Shown: in pieces, positions 40,945 through 50,273 of the stretch
Layout: each line of letters opens with the position of its first letter
How positions within the stretch are numbered: position 1 is the stretch's first letter
DNA from: Mobilicoccus caccae
GTDB taxonomy: Bacteria; Actinomycetota; Actinomycetes; Actinomycetales; Dermatophilaceae
Assembly (NCBI RefSeq): GCF_030161635.1
Contig: NZ_BSUO01000002.1
Span: forward strand, 22,150 to 86,149
Reading direction: 5' to 3'
DNA length: 64,000 nt
The notes under the pieces: model-generated
The model's input: only the letters and a program-made list of their open reading frames with translations
Database searches by the model: none
What the model was told of the DNA's origin: nothing
Made by a program: the position numbers and the translations under genes

Positions 40945-41583
40945 ATGACACCCAAGGGTCAAGTGGTCGGCTATGCGCGAGTCTCGACCGAGGACCAGAA
41001 CCTCGACCGGCAGCTCGCAGCCATCGGCGAGGTCGACCGCCTGTTCACCGACCGGCTGTCCGGCGCGCACGGCGTGGAGCGGCCTGGATTGAACGAGTTG
41101 CTGGCGTACGTCCGCGCCGGCGATCGCGTGCGTGTGTCGTCACTTGACCGCCTCGCCCGTTCCCTGGTCGACCTTGAAGCATGGGTTGAGACCCTGACCG
41201 CTAAGGGCGTCGAGATCGAGTTCGTCACGAACCGTCTCGTTTTCGCGCCGGGCGTCGATGACCCGTTCGCGGTGTTCCAGCGGCAGATGATCGGCGCGTT
41301 CGCGCAGTTTGAGCGGTCGATCTTGCGTGAGCGGCAGCGTGAGGGGATCGAGCAGGCGAAGAAGCGCGGGGTCTACAAGGGACGGAAGCGAGCCCTTGAC
41401 CCGGATGCCGTCGCGGCCGTGCGTCGCCGCGCCGCGACGGGGGAGAAGTTGACCCAGCTCGCAGCCGACTACGGATGCTCCCGCCGGGTGATCCACGATG
41501 TTGTGCACGGCGGCGGTGCCTACCCGTTCACAGCAGCTCGTGATCGCATGGCCGGCGAGGTCGAGTTGCCCATCTTGCAGTGA
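40945..41583 (+). CDS. Resolvase-type serine recombinase
   Basis: 212 aa. The catalytic Ser is residue 14 (GYARVSTEDQN), with the Tn3-resolvase pattern SSLDRLARSLVDLEAWVETL and QFERSILRERQREGIEQAKK, and a C-terminal helix-turn-helix (KLTQLAADYGCSRRVIHDVV). It likely resolves plasmid multimers or the fusion itself; the 66-bp repeat lies 270 bp downstream. A family C palindrome covers the start codon, so it is probably repressed. -10 and start are close, suggesting a short leader. Confidence 0.88.
   Translation: MTPKGQVVGYARVSTEDQNLDRQLAAIGEVDRLFTDRLSGAHGVERPGLNELLAYVRAGDRVRVSSLDRLARSLVDLEAWVETLTAKGVEIEFVTNRLVFAPGVDDPFAVFQRQMIGAFAQFERSILRERQREGIEQAKKRGVYKGRKRALDPDAVAAVRRRAATGEKLTQLAADYGCSRRVIHDVVHGGGAYPFTAARDRMAGEVELPILQ
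40946..40961. promoter_or_regulatory. Family C palindrome over the resolvase start
   Basis: TGACACCCAAGGGTCA begins within the ATG at 40945, so a bound repressor would block transcription or translation start. Confidence 0.68.
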
Positions 41584-41673
41584 CACCCAAGCGCCACGTC
41601 CGCGGTTCCAGACCGGATGCGTTCCAATCGACGTGACGCTCTGTGCTCATCCCGCGTTGACACCTGGGCGTCA
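41581..41673. promoter_or_regulatory. Two family C sites after the resolvase
   Basis: 41581-41596 (TGACACCCAAGCGCCA, one mismatch from the pattern) overlaps the resolvase stop; 41658-41673 is TGACACCTGGGCGTCA. The gap 41584-41948 holds no convincing gene; a 20-codon hydrophobic frame (41745-41807) has weak support. Confidence 0.58.
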
Positions 41674-41853
41674 GCAGAACTCGCGCAACCGATCTCCTGG
41701 TCATAGGCGGGCTGTCCGAGATCAACGGGCACGGGGGTGAGGGGGTGAGCTTCATGCTCTGGGGCGGTGTCCTCGCCGTGTTCGGGGTCGTGGCATTCGC
41801 ATTGTGATGTCCCTGCCCAGCTCATGACGCACGCCGTGACCAGGTTGCCCAGG

Positions 41854-41919
41854 GCGTCGGGGTGCTAGGCGGGGGAGTGCTTGACCACAGACGACACCGC
41901 CCGCCGTGCCCCGGCGCAG
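41854..41919. repeat. 66-bp dispersed direct repeat, copy 2
   Basis: Same orientation as and nearly identical to 13784-13849. Lies between the resolvase and the end of the mucin-like gene, near where the strand composition of the plasmid switches. Confidence 0.7.
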
Positions 41920-41948
41920 TCTCGCGGGCGGTGCGTCAAGGTCGTTTC

Positions 41949-44715
41949 TCAGTTCTGGGTGGTGGTGGCGCTGTAGGCGATGCGGCGGCTCTTGGCTTGG
42001 ACACCGATCCAGTCGTTGACTGAGCGGACAAGGCCGGGCCGGGTGGTCGCGTCGACCTGCTGCACGACGGACACGCGCTTGCGGTGTGCTGAGGCCCAGG
42101 TCGTCCAGTCGGTCAGGTCCCGCATTGTGCGAGGCCAGTGGGCGTCAGCGGGGATCGTGACCGCGATGGTGTCGACGACCTTCGCCGCGGAGGACGCGTT
42201 CGCGATGGTGTCAGGGTCGGCGTCGATCGGGACGACCCATTCCACGCGTGCCCGTGGGTTGGCAGCGAGGATCGCCTTGGTGGCGGCCACGACCTGCTGC
42301 GCGCCTGCGCTGGTCGGTCCGGCCGGGGTGAGGCGCACGATGGGGCTAGGGGTGGCTCGGGCGATCGTCGTCCAGTCGCCGGCGTTGAGCGGGACCGCGA
42401 CCACGACTTGACCCTTGATCGCGCTCAGTTGCTTGCGGACCGCGGGGGTCAGTGAGCTGCTGTCGCGTGCGGTGACCACGGTGACGTCCTCGCCGCTGCG
42501 GGCTTTCCCGGACCCGATAGCGGTGGCGGTCACGACGTTGCCGGTCGGCCAGGATTGACCGGACGGGACGTCAGTGCTGGTGACGTCCTTGCCGCCGATC
42601 TTCGCGGCGGGCCGCTCAGCGAGGGGCAGCGGCTCGGGGGAGTCACGGCCAATGCCTCGACGTGGGGCTCGACGGCCGGCGCCGCCGGCGTTGCGGGTGC
42701 AGGGCTCGCACCGGGCGCGGGGCGTTGAGCGTGTGGTGCAGGCGTGACCTGCTGGCTTCGAGCTGGTGCTGTGCCGCGCTGGGGGGCGATTTGGCTTGTG
42801 GTCGGAATCCGAGGCGTGGAAGTGGGGGACGGGTCCGAGGTTGTCGGCGATGACGGAATTGACGCCGGGGGGTCGATCGGTTCCGGTCCCTCAGTTGGGG
42901 TCGTGCTGCTAGGTGAGGGCGACGTCGGCGCAGGCCGTGTTGGGCGAGGAGCCGGCGCGGCTGTCTCCATCGGGGGAGCAGGAACAGGCGGGCTCGGTTC
43001 GCGTGTCGGCGCGGGCGTCTCGGTGGCCGGGGCTGGTGCTGGTCGCGGCTTGCTGGTCTGCGCCGGGGCAGGTGCCTCAGCGGGCGCCGGCGGCTTGGGT
43101 GCGCTGGTCTCGGGCACCTTCGGTGCCGGTGCAGCCTCTTTCGTGGTGCTCGTGGCCGGCGCGGTCGTCGTGCTCGGCGAGGGTGGGGTCGTCGAGCTGG
43201 CCGGTGCTGGTGCGGCCGTGCTCGTGGTCGGCGAGCTGGTGCTCGGTGCGGCCGTGCTCGTGGCCGGCGCGGTCGTGCTCGTGGCCGGCGCGGTCGTGCT
43301 CGTGGCCGGCGCGGTCGTCGTGCTCGGCGAGGGTGGGGTCGTCGAGCTGGCCGGTGCTGGTGCGGCCGTGCTCGTGGTCGGCGAGCTGGTGCTCGGTGCG
43401 GCCGTGCTCGTGGCCGGCGCGGTCGTGCTCGTGGCCGGCGCGGTCGTCGTGCTCGGCGAGGGTGGGGTCGTCGAGCTGGCCGGTGCTGGTGCGGCCGTGC
43501 TCGTGGTCGGCGAGCTGGTGCTTGGTGCGGCCGTCGAGGGCGCGGCCGTGCTCGTGGTTGGGGCCGGCGCAGTCGCCGTGCCCGATGCCGGAGCGGCCGT
43601 GGTGGGCGTCGCCACAAGGACAGGCGACACAGGATCAGGCGCGGTATCTGCGACCGGGGTCGAGGAGACGGCCACCGTCACATCGGGCACCGACGAGGGG
43701 ACAGACACCGTGACCTTCGGCGCGCTCTCGAGGTGTTGACTCCTAGGCGTCACCGCAGGCGCGGCCGTCGAGGGTGCAGTCGTGCTGGTGCTCGGTGCCG
43801 GCGCGGCCGTCTCCTCGGGTGCCGGTGCGGTCGTCGAGCTGCTGGGCGCGGCCGTCTCGGTCGTCGGTGCTGGTGCGGCCGTCTCCTCGGGTGCCGGTGC
43901 GGTCGTCGAGCTGGTGCTCGGTGCCGGCGCGGCCGTCTCCTCGGGTGCCGGTGCGGTCGTCGAGCTGCTGGGCGCGGCCGTCTCGGTCGTCGGTGCTGGT
44001 GCGGCCGTCTCCTCGGGTGCCGGTGCGGTCGTCGAGCTGCTGGGCGCGGCCGTCTCCTCGGGTGCCGGTGCGGTCGTCGAGCTGCTGGGCGCGGCCGTCT
44101 CCTCGGGTGCCGGTGCGGTCGTCGAGCTGGTGCTCGGTGCCGGCGCGGCCGTCTCCTCGGGTGCCGGTGCGGTCGTCGAGCTGCTGGGCGCGGCCGTCTC
44201 GGTCGTCGAGGGTGCAGCCGTGCTCGTGGTGCTGGGTGCGTCGGTGGCCGGGTCCGGCGGTGCGCTCGTCGTGACAGGGGTGGGCGTCTCCTCGGCCTCA
44301 CGAGGAGTGGCAGGAGGGGTTGTTGCTGCGGGCGGCTGGTCGCGGTGGGGCGTGTCGTCAGGCTCGGGCTCGTCGGGGGGTGTCGTGTCGACGGGCTCGG
44401 GTGTCTCCTCGGCGGGAGGCGGCGTGTCGACGTTGTTCGCTGCGCTCGGCTCGCTTGTGGCCTGATCTGGAATCGGTGAGGACTGGTCGGAGCCGTCCGA
44501 GGGGGTGACTCCTCGGCGGTGGCCGCGACCGGCGCATTGCTTGCTTCGTCGGCCGCGGTGGGGTCGGGGTCGGCAGGTGTGCTCATCGGCGATTCGGGGG
44601 TGCTGCTGGTGGGCAGCTCGTCGGCCTGCGCCGGCTGCGCGCCGAGCAGGGCAACACCGAAGGCGAGGGGGGCGATGGCGATAAGACCGGCGTGGGTGAG
44701 GCGAGGGCGAGTCAT
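41949..44715 (-). CDS. Secreted mucin-like protein with GH26-like C-terminal domain (two frameshifts)
   Basis: About 922 aa from ATG 44715 after restoring a base at 44501-44505 and another at 42636-42640. A signal peptide (MTRPRLTHAGLIAIAPLAFG, cleavage near AQA-DE) leads into about 650 residues of Thr/Pro/Ala/Ser repeats such as TTAPAPEETAAPSSS, a likely O-glycosylated stalk. The last 200 residues (VEWVVPIDADPDTIANASSA to VNDWIGVQAKSRRIAYSATT) share their layout with the neighbouring GH26-like enzyme but lack its catalytic Glu (VVQQVD in place of VPEWG). Probably a surface or wall-binding protein. Coupled by ATGA to the enzyme gene. Confidence 0.72.
43150..43540 (-). repeat. 129-150 bp repeats with nested 21-bp units
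   Basis: Three near-identical blocks beginning at 43171, 43321 and 43450; lengths differ by one 21-bp step encoding TTAPATS. All units are multiples of 3, so the reading frame is kept. Confidence 0.85.
43737..43752. promoter_or_regulatory. Family C palindrome inside the mucin-like gene
   Basis: TGACTCCTAGGCGTCA, 15 of 16 positions palindromic, in the coding region between two repeat blocks. It encodes part of a non-repetitive linker. Confidence 0.5.
43770..44215 (-). repeat. Tandem repeats encoding APAPEETAAP-type units
   Basis: At least seven copies of a 42-87 bp unit built around a 15-residue Thr/Pro/Glu/Ala block. Unit length varies in steps of 3, as expected for selection on frame in a stalk region. 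Confidence 0.82.
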
Positions 44716-46520
44716 GAGGAGTCTCCTTGGTGCCGAGGGGAGCGAATGAGGTCAGGGGTTGGGCCGTGCGAGTCGTCCTGGGGGGCGCTCCACTGTCCCT
44801 GGCTGGTCGTCTGGCTGCTGGGCTCCGCCTCTTGAGCGGTCTGGGTCTCGATCTGCTGGGGAGTTGCGGTGCTATCACCGGGGACCGGCGGTGCTGAGGT
44901 CGTGGGCATTCCGGTGGTCTCGGCCGCCGCTGTGGATGGCGCCGCCGTGGTGGATGGTGCTCCGGTCGCGGCCTGCTGCGGGGTCGCAGGTGCAGGCAGC
45001 GTCGAGACCGATTGGCTCGCGCTCTTGTCAAGTTGTGCCTTTAATGCCTTAACTGCCTGGGGGACCTGCCCGTCGCCGATGGAGTTGGCGATGTATGCCT
45101 CTGGCTCGTCGAAGTAGGACTCGCCCTGGATGATTCCGTCCTTGGCGTGCTCGGAGGCGAGGTAGTCCATCACCGTCGCGATATAGAACGGGTTGTCGCC
45201 GCCGCCCTGCTTGTTGCCGGGCGCGACTCCCCACTCGGGAACGGCGAACTTCTTGCCGTGCGAACGGGCGAAATCGACCCAATGCTTCCAGCCCTGGTCT
45301 TCGTCGCGGTGTTGCGGCCACGTCGATTCGTTGTAGGCGGGCCACCAGTCGTATGCGTCGAGTCCCACGACGTCAACGACGTCGTCACCGGGCCAAGCCA
45401 TGCTTGCGTCGGGGAGGGAATCGCCCTTGCCCTTGTTGGGGTTCCACGTCACCAGTAGCGACGGTCCGCCCTTCTTGAGTGACGTCGAGGCGTGTCGGAA
45501 AGCCTGCTTCCACTGCTCGACGTTCTCCGGGGTGGCGTGGTGCTTCCATCCTCCGAGGTTGAACTCCCAACCGATGCGGGCGGTGGAGCCGGGGTAGCTC
45601 TTTTCGATCATCCGGCCCAGCTCTTCCCACTGCGCGTTGTAGCCGCCCGCGGCGGCCGTGGCGAGGTCGCCGTCCTCCTGCCAGAGGGGAACGGCGACGT
45701 CGAGCGTGCCGGTGAAGCCCGCGGGGCGAGCCATCCACCACGGGTCCATGATCGTGGCCCACGAACCGCGTGCGGGGGCGACGGAGAGTGTGTCGACCTT
45801 GCGGCCGGTGACGTCCTGGAAGCGCCCGACGCGATCGAGGGAATGGGCGAACACGCCGTGCTTCCAAGTCAGTCCGGAAGCGTTCTGGCCGGTGGAGACC
45901 TGCCGCTGGGCGGGCGCTGCTGCGGTCGGGGTGTCGCGGGTGGCCTGCGGCGCCTGCTGACCTTCGGGGGCAACCTGTGCTGGCGCCGGTGAGGCTGTGT
46001 CAGCCACGGTCTGTTTCGGGGTCGGGTCGGCCGTCGTCGTGGGCGAGCTGGTGCTCGTTTGGGTGTGCCGTGAGGGTGCCTGAGTCAGCGGGGGAGTCGG
46101 CACGCTCGTAGCCGTCTGGGTGATCGTCGCAACCGGGTTCGTCGTGGTTGGGGTCGCCGGTTCGGTGGTGAGCGTGACGGTCGGGTCTGCCGGTGCCATC
46201 GGAGCTTGCGTCGCGGGGGCGTTGGTGCTCGTCGGGGCGGCGGTGAAGGCCGATGAGGTCGGTGCAGGCTGCTCGGTGGTGCCCGGCACGGGCCGCGCAG
46301 TGTTGGTGGGGTCCGCCACCATGAGGGGTGCGGTCCGGGTGGATGGGTCTCGCGAGACGGTGACGGTCACGACGTCGGTCGTGACGGGGATGATGACCGT
46401 CACGGCGTCGGCCGGGGTGGGGTCGGCAGCCGCGGCGGGGGCAGGCATGAGGCCGGTCCCGGCGGTCAGGGCGACGAGGGCGGCGATGGTGATGCGGGGA
46501 GTACGCACGGGCTCACTCAC
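44712..46520 (-). CDS. Secreted GH26-like glycoside hydrolase with Thr/Pro-rich linker
   Basis: 602 aa from GTG 46520, which overlaps the previous stop. Signal peptide (ITIAALVALTAGTGLMPAPA) then a Thr/Ala/Pro linker to about 235. The catalytic domain (about 240-500) shows WEFNLGGWKHH (acid/base Glu) and FAVPEWGVAPGNK (nucleophile Glu), DVVGLDAYDWWP between, a (beta/alpha)8 GH26 layout. GH26 members cut beta-mannans and related glycans; the substrate here is unknown. A Pro/Thr tail follows. It may trim a capsule or recipient surface during mating. Confidence 0.75.
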   Translation of the reverse strand: MSEPVRTPRITIAALVALTAGTGLMPAPAAAADPTPADAVTVIIPVTTDVVTVTVSRDPSTRTAPLMVADPTNTARPVPGTTEQPAPTSSAFTAAPTSTNAPATQAPMAPADPTVTLTTEPATPTTTNPVATITQTATSVPTPPLTQAPSRHTQTSTSSPTTTADPTPKQTVADTASPAPAQVAPEGQQAPQATRDTPTAAAPAQRQVSTGQNASGLTWKHGVFAHSLDRVGRFQDVTGRKVDTLSVAPARGSWATIMDPWWMARPAGFTGTLDVAVPLWQEDGDLATAAAGGYNAQWEELGRMIEKSYPGSTARIGWEFNLGGWKHHATPENVEQWKQAFRHASTSLKKGGPSLLVTWNPNKGKGDSLPDASMAWPGDDVVDVVGLDAYDWWPAYNESTWPQHRDEDQGWKHWVDFARSHGKKFAVPEWGVAPGNKQGGGDNPFYIATVMDYLASEHAKDGIIQGESYFDEPEAYIANSIGDGQVPQAVKALKAQLDKSASQSVSTLPAPATPQQAATGAPSTTAAPSTAAAETTGMPTTSAPPVPGDSTATPQQIETQTAQEAEPSSQTTSQGQWSAPQDDSHGPTPDLIRSPRHQGDSS

Positions 46521-48141
46521 TTCTTGACGGTCGGGACGGCGGGGTTGGGTGGCAGGAGCCAAATGCGTTCCTGGCCGTTGGATGAGCTGCGCACGAGCGC
46601 GTTGCGGCCGAGCACTTCCTCGACGACGGACTCGGATGGGCTCATGAGTCCGGTCGGTGCGTCTGGGGAGACTACGACGCGCTGACCGTTGATGGTGCCG
46701 AAGGCGCGATCGGCGATGACCGAGGCGACCGAGAGAGGTCCGCCAAGGTCTGTGACCGTGCCGCGTTGCAGATCGACCAGGGCACGTCCCTCTGCGGCCT
46801 TCTTGTCTGCGCTGGTGGGGCGCGTCGCCACGATCGCCCACGTCCTCGACGAGCTGGGGAACCAGTTCAGGGCGTCTCCGGGTTTGGCGCCGGGGACTTG
46901 GCCCGCCATCAGGCGGTGAATGCCGTCGCCGGTGTCCTGATGGATGACGACCTCAAGACCTTTGCCGGTGCTGCTTGGGTGGACGGTGGCGATTGCTGGG
47001 CCCATCGCGTCGATGACGGTTAAGGTCTCGGGCTTGGATGCGGGGGTTTCCCAGGGGTGGGCGTTTCCGGCTTCCTGGCCGGGTTTGAGCTGCCACCAGC
47101 CGGTGGGCGCGCCGGCGTTGACGTGACCGTCCGTCCACGCGCTGACTGCGGTGGCACCTTGGGGAACCTTCACGGTGGCGAGCTGCCCGGCCTGAATGAG
47201 AGCCACGGTGTCGGTGGAGGTGCCGATGAGGGGAGTGTCGCCGCGCCAGGTGATCGGCGCCGTCTCGCTGGGCAGGGCGACGCCACCCTCGGTGCCGTCG
47301 TCCACCATCCACCACGCTAGGCGGTCTCCGACGTGGATCGCCAGAGCGCGAGAGTTGTCGATCATCGTGAGCGTCAGCGGTGATCGGACCGTGCCGCCAG
47401 GCAGGTGATGTGACCACACGGTGCTGCCCTGGTCGTCAACGAGGGCCACCTGACGGTCGGCGGTGACGATGCCGACTTTGGTGCCGTCGACGACGGCGAC
47501 CTTCTTGGCCTCGGGCATGAGGACCGGCGATGACCAGGTGGCCGACTTGGCCCATTCCAGCGGCGGTCCGGCGGGGAACTCCCCTCCTGGCGTGACCGCG
47601 ACCGCGGTGGTCGCGCTTTGGGAGGGCGCGTCGCCGCTGACCATGGTGTGCATCGCCAGAGCGATCGCGCCGACGACGACCAGTGCGGCCAGCACGACCG
47701 CCGCCACCGAAAGCTGCCGTTTGGTGATCCGCCGGCGCAGGCCGGTCAGGGAGGCCGTGAGCGCGGTTGCGCCGGCGAGGTGCCGTGTCGGGTGTCGCCG
47801 CGGCGCGGGGGTCGTGTCCGGCAGGGACAGCGGGGCAGGAGCAGGACTCACCGCCTCTAGCTGTGTCGTCGGGTCCTCATCCTGCTCGTCATTGGGCAGG
47901 GCCAGTACCGATCCGTCGGCGTGGATTGCGACTCGCCATGAGGCGCCGTGCTCGTCGGCCATGTCTGCGTGCACCACACGACCGGGTGCTCGGTCAGCGA
48001 GGCGCGCAGCAGCTCGAAGGGCTGCCTGATCTGCCGATTCGCCTGGCTCCGGGGAGACATGACGGCCGTCGATGGTCACCTCTGGCTGACCGCTAGGTGT
48101 CAGAGTGCGCGTGATGGCGATGAGAGGAGTGGTGGCCATCG
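46517..48141 (-). CDS. Single-pass membrane protein with beta-propeller-like domain
   Basis: 541 aa from ATG 48141 (GAAAGG upstream). A cytoplasmic N-terminal 150 residues, one transmembrane segment (about 155-180, AAVVLAALVVVGAIALAMHT), and an external part with repeated short blocks (VAVVDGTKVGIVTADRQVAL, VDDQGSTVWSHHLPGG) like PQQ/WD-type blades. Possibly a sensor or assembly platform for the secreted proteins downstream. A family C site lies in its first 20 codons. Confidence 0.7.
48087..48102. promoter_or_regulatory. Family C palindrome in the propeller gene start region
   Basis: TGACCGCTAGGTGTCA, 39-54 bp inside the coding sequence, a position suited to roadblock repression. Confidence 0.55.
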
Positions 48142-48158
48142 AGAGCCTTTCTGGTGGG

Positions 48159-48386
48159 CTATTCCTCCTCGACGACGGATTCCCCCAGGATGATGCGCTG
48201 GACGTCACTTCGGCGAATGCGCCACTGGCTGCCGATTTTGGTGCCGGGGAGAGCCTTCCGGTTGAGCAGCCGCATGACGGCGACCGGACGCAAGTTCAGC
48301 ACTTCGGCGACGTCGGCGGTCGTCATCATCAGCGGGTAGGCCCGCAGCTCCGGGATCGTGTCGAGGTCGGTGTTCGGTTGTGTCAT
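48159..48386 (-). CDS. Excisionase/MerR-like helix-turn-helix protein
   Basis: 75 aa from ATG 48386. MMTTADVAEVLNLRPVAVMR, LLNRKALPGTKIGSQWRIRR is the helix-turn-helix-17 pattern of excisionase-type proteins, which bind DNA as small dimers. First gene of the four-gene minus-strand operon, so it may regulate it, and it is also a candidate reader of family C palindromes. Confidence 0.78.
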   Translation of the reverse strand: MTQPNTDLDTIPELRAYPLMMTTADVAEVLNLRPVAVMRLLNRKALPGTKIGSQWRIRRSDVQRIILGESVVEEE

Positions 48387-48693
48387 TTGACGCGCACGCC
48401 TTTCAGCTGCGACCACGCCATGCAGTCGACAGCGTACTCTATTGCCCGATGTGTACTTCTGTTGCCCAATCGGCTGGGATATTGCTTTGTGAAGTCCGCC
48501 GACGCCACCGCCCCACCCGTGGGTGCCCCGCCTGATCATTCCATGACTCCTGGGTGTCAACCGTGCGACTCGCGCGCACCTAGGGTCCCGGAATCGCTTG
48601 AGTCGCAGGCGATTTCATCCCGTGTCCGGTGCTGGCATCTATCGGCTGGATGCTGCACTATGGATTCATACATGAAATCGGAGGTGGTGGGTC
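48387..48693. other. Divergent regulatory region with a family C site
   Basis: 307 bp without a gene. 48544-48559 is TGACTCCTGGGTGTCA (family C). Around 48432-48472 a TTGCCC block is repeated. It probably holds divergent promoters for the minus-strand surface operon and the transfer operon on the plus strand. Confidence 0.6.
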
Positions 48694-49143
48694 ATGTTCG
48701 AGATGTGGGGTGGCTTTGAGGGCAACTTGGTTGCCGAGCCTGAGCGCGTGGACCTCGGAGGTGATGGGCACCTGACTGAGTTCCGGATGCTTGTCGATGA
48801 CGTGCGGCAGAACCGTGACCGTGCGTGGGTCAAGCGGGGCGCGATGCGGGTCAAGGTCAAGGTCGGTGGCGCGCTGGGGGAGGCCGCGGCCGAGCAACTG
48901 CACAAGGGCGACCGCGTGTATGTCGTCGGCTCGTGGCAGGTGAACGAGTGGGAGAGGACCGAGGACGGCAAGACCCGCACGGTGGTCGATCAGTGGGTGC
49001 GGGCCGGGAAGATCGCTCGGCCGCTGGATACCCGCAGGCGGCGGACCGTTGCGGGGGCCGACCCGGCTCCGTCGTCGTCGGAGGGTGAGGCTGTCAAGCC
49101 CGCCGCTGGCGATGATGACTTCTTCGCCGGGGTTTCGGTATGA
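48694..49143 (+). CDS. ssb: SSB-like protein at the head of the transfer operon
   Basis: 149 aa. OB-fold pattern (WGGFEGNLVAEPERVDLGGD, LTEFRMLVDDV, GDRVYVVGSWQVNEW). The C-terminal tail is acidic (GDDDFFAGVSV) but without the classic DDDIPF tip. A GGAGGTGG region precedes the ATG. It may coat transferred or replicating single-stranded DNA; unlike the 23.1-kb ssb it is transcribed with the secretion genes. Confidence 0.8.
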   Translation: MFEMWGGFEGNLVAEPERVDLGGDGHLTEFRMLVDDVRQNRDRAWVKRGAMRVKVKVGGALGEAAAEQLHKGDRVYVVGSWQVNEWERTEDGKTRTVVDQWVRAGKIARPLDTRRRRTVAGADPAPSSSEGEAVKPAAGDDDFFAGVSV

Positions 49144-50273
49144 GCAGCGCGCTTGAGGAACGGGGCGAGACCGCCGTCGACGACGGCCTGTTCGCTCGTG
49201 CGCGGGCGACGTCACCGGCGCCGAGAGCCGCGGTCCAGAGCGAGCCGGTTCAGGAGCCCCGCAGGGTCGAGAGGAATGCACGCGCAGGCGGCGGCGTGCG
49301 CCGGTTCTCTCTATCGCGGCCGAACTCGACGTCGAGTCGGGGCGATGAGGTCAGCGGTAATACGGGGGCGACGTCGGCGTTCATGCTCGACCCCGAGCCA
49401 CGCACGGCGGTCATGCTGCGCCGGTTCTTGCAGGTCTTGGTCGGCTTGGTGGCTTTCGTCATCGTGGCGCGTGGCATCTCCTCGCTGGTGCAGGGGCCGC
49501 CATCCGCGCCGCCGGCCCCGAGTCTGCCGGCGTCGGTTACCTTCCCCACGAGCCAGGCCGAGGGCGTCGCGGCGCGCTGGACCTCGGCCTACTTGAGCCT
49601 GAGCCCGGCGCAGTCACGGTCACGGGCGGCAGGGATGGCGCTGGATACGCCCGCCGGGTCGGCCACGGAGAACACGGGGTGGAACGGTCAGGGTGCGGTG
49701 GTGGTCCGCAATGTCGTACCGGCCGGAATCCAGGTCGTCGAGCCGACGCGGGCCGTGGTGACGGTGCTGGCACAGATCACCAACGGCAAGGCGCCCGCTC
49801 AGTGGCTTGGAGTCTCGGTGCCGGTGCACACCGATGGCGCACGGGTGCTCGTGGACGGCACGGGCGCGGCGTTCACCTCACTTCCGGGTGAGGGATCGTC
49901 ACCGATGTCGCCAACGGAGGGGCCGCGCTGTCGGGTCGGGGATGCCACCTGCACGCCCGATGCCGACCTGACCGCGCAGACCAAGGCGGGCGGGGCAGCG
50001 TTCTTCGCGGCCTTCGCGGCCCGCGATGCTGGCGCGCTGTCGCAGGCGACCGCGCCGGGAGTGAATCTGGCTCCGCTGGGAGGCACTGTGCAGCCGGTCG
50101 GGGTGAGCGAGTGGACGGTCTATCAGGGCCAGGGGCCGACGCGCCCGGCGACCGCGACCGTGACATGGCGTCTGGGCGCGGCTGAAATTCAGCAGCGGTA
50201 TCGGCTCACGCTCACTCAGGTGAGCGCGTCTGGATCGACGAGCTGGCGCGTGGCCGGAATCACCGCAGGTTGA
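49140..50273 (+). CDS. TcpC-like (VirB8-class) conjugation protein
   Basis: 377 aa, ATGA-coupled. A 90-residue cytoplasmic N-terminus, one transmembrane helix (about 93-117, LRRFLQVLVGLVAFVIVARG), then two external NTF2-like domains joined near residue 255. The layout is that of TcpC of pCW3, the channel's bitopic scaffold. Confidence 0.82.
   Translation: MSSALEERGETAVDDGLFARARATSPAPRAAVQSEPVQEPRRVERNARAGGGVRRFSLSRPNSTSSRGDEVSGNTGATSAFMLDPEPRTAVMLRRFLQVLVGLVAFVIVARGISSLVQGPPSAPPAPSLPASVTFPTSQAEGVAARWTSAYLSLSPAQSRSRAAGMALDTPAGSATENTGWNGQGAVVVRNVVPAGIQVVEPTRAVVTVLAQITNGKAPAQWLGVSVPVHTDGARVLVDGTGAAFTSLPGEGSSPMSPTEGPRCRVGDATCTPDADLTAQTKAGGAAFFAAFAARDAGALSQATAPGVNLAPLGGTVQPVGVSEWTVYQGQGPTRPATATVTWRLGAAEIQQRYRLTLTQVSASGSTSWRVAGITAG

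Noticed and set aside
43150..44215. CRISPR-like array
   Set aside because: Units are in-frame protein repeats without unique spacers of constant length, and no cas genes exist.
42744..44479. Long plus-strand open frames (up to 331 codons) with Val/Gly/Ala repeats
   Set aside because: They are the complement of the repetitive Thr/Pro gene; GC-rich repeats keep all frames open. The minus strand has the signal peptide, coupling and domain order.
45030..45060. Family A-like TGCCTTA motifs inside the GH26-like gene
   Set aside because: Single imperfect copies that encode a plain helical linker (VKALKAQL); no triplet and no promoter spacing.
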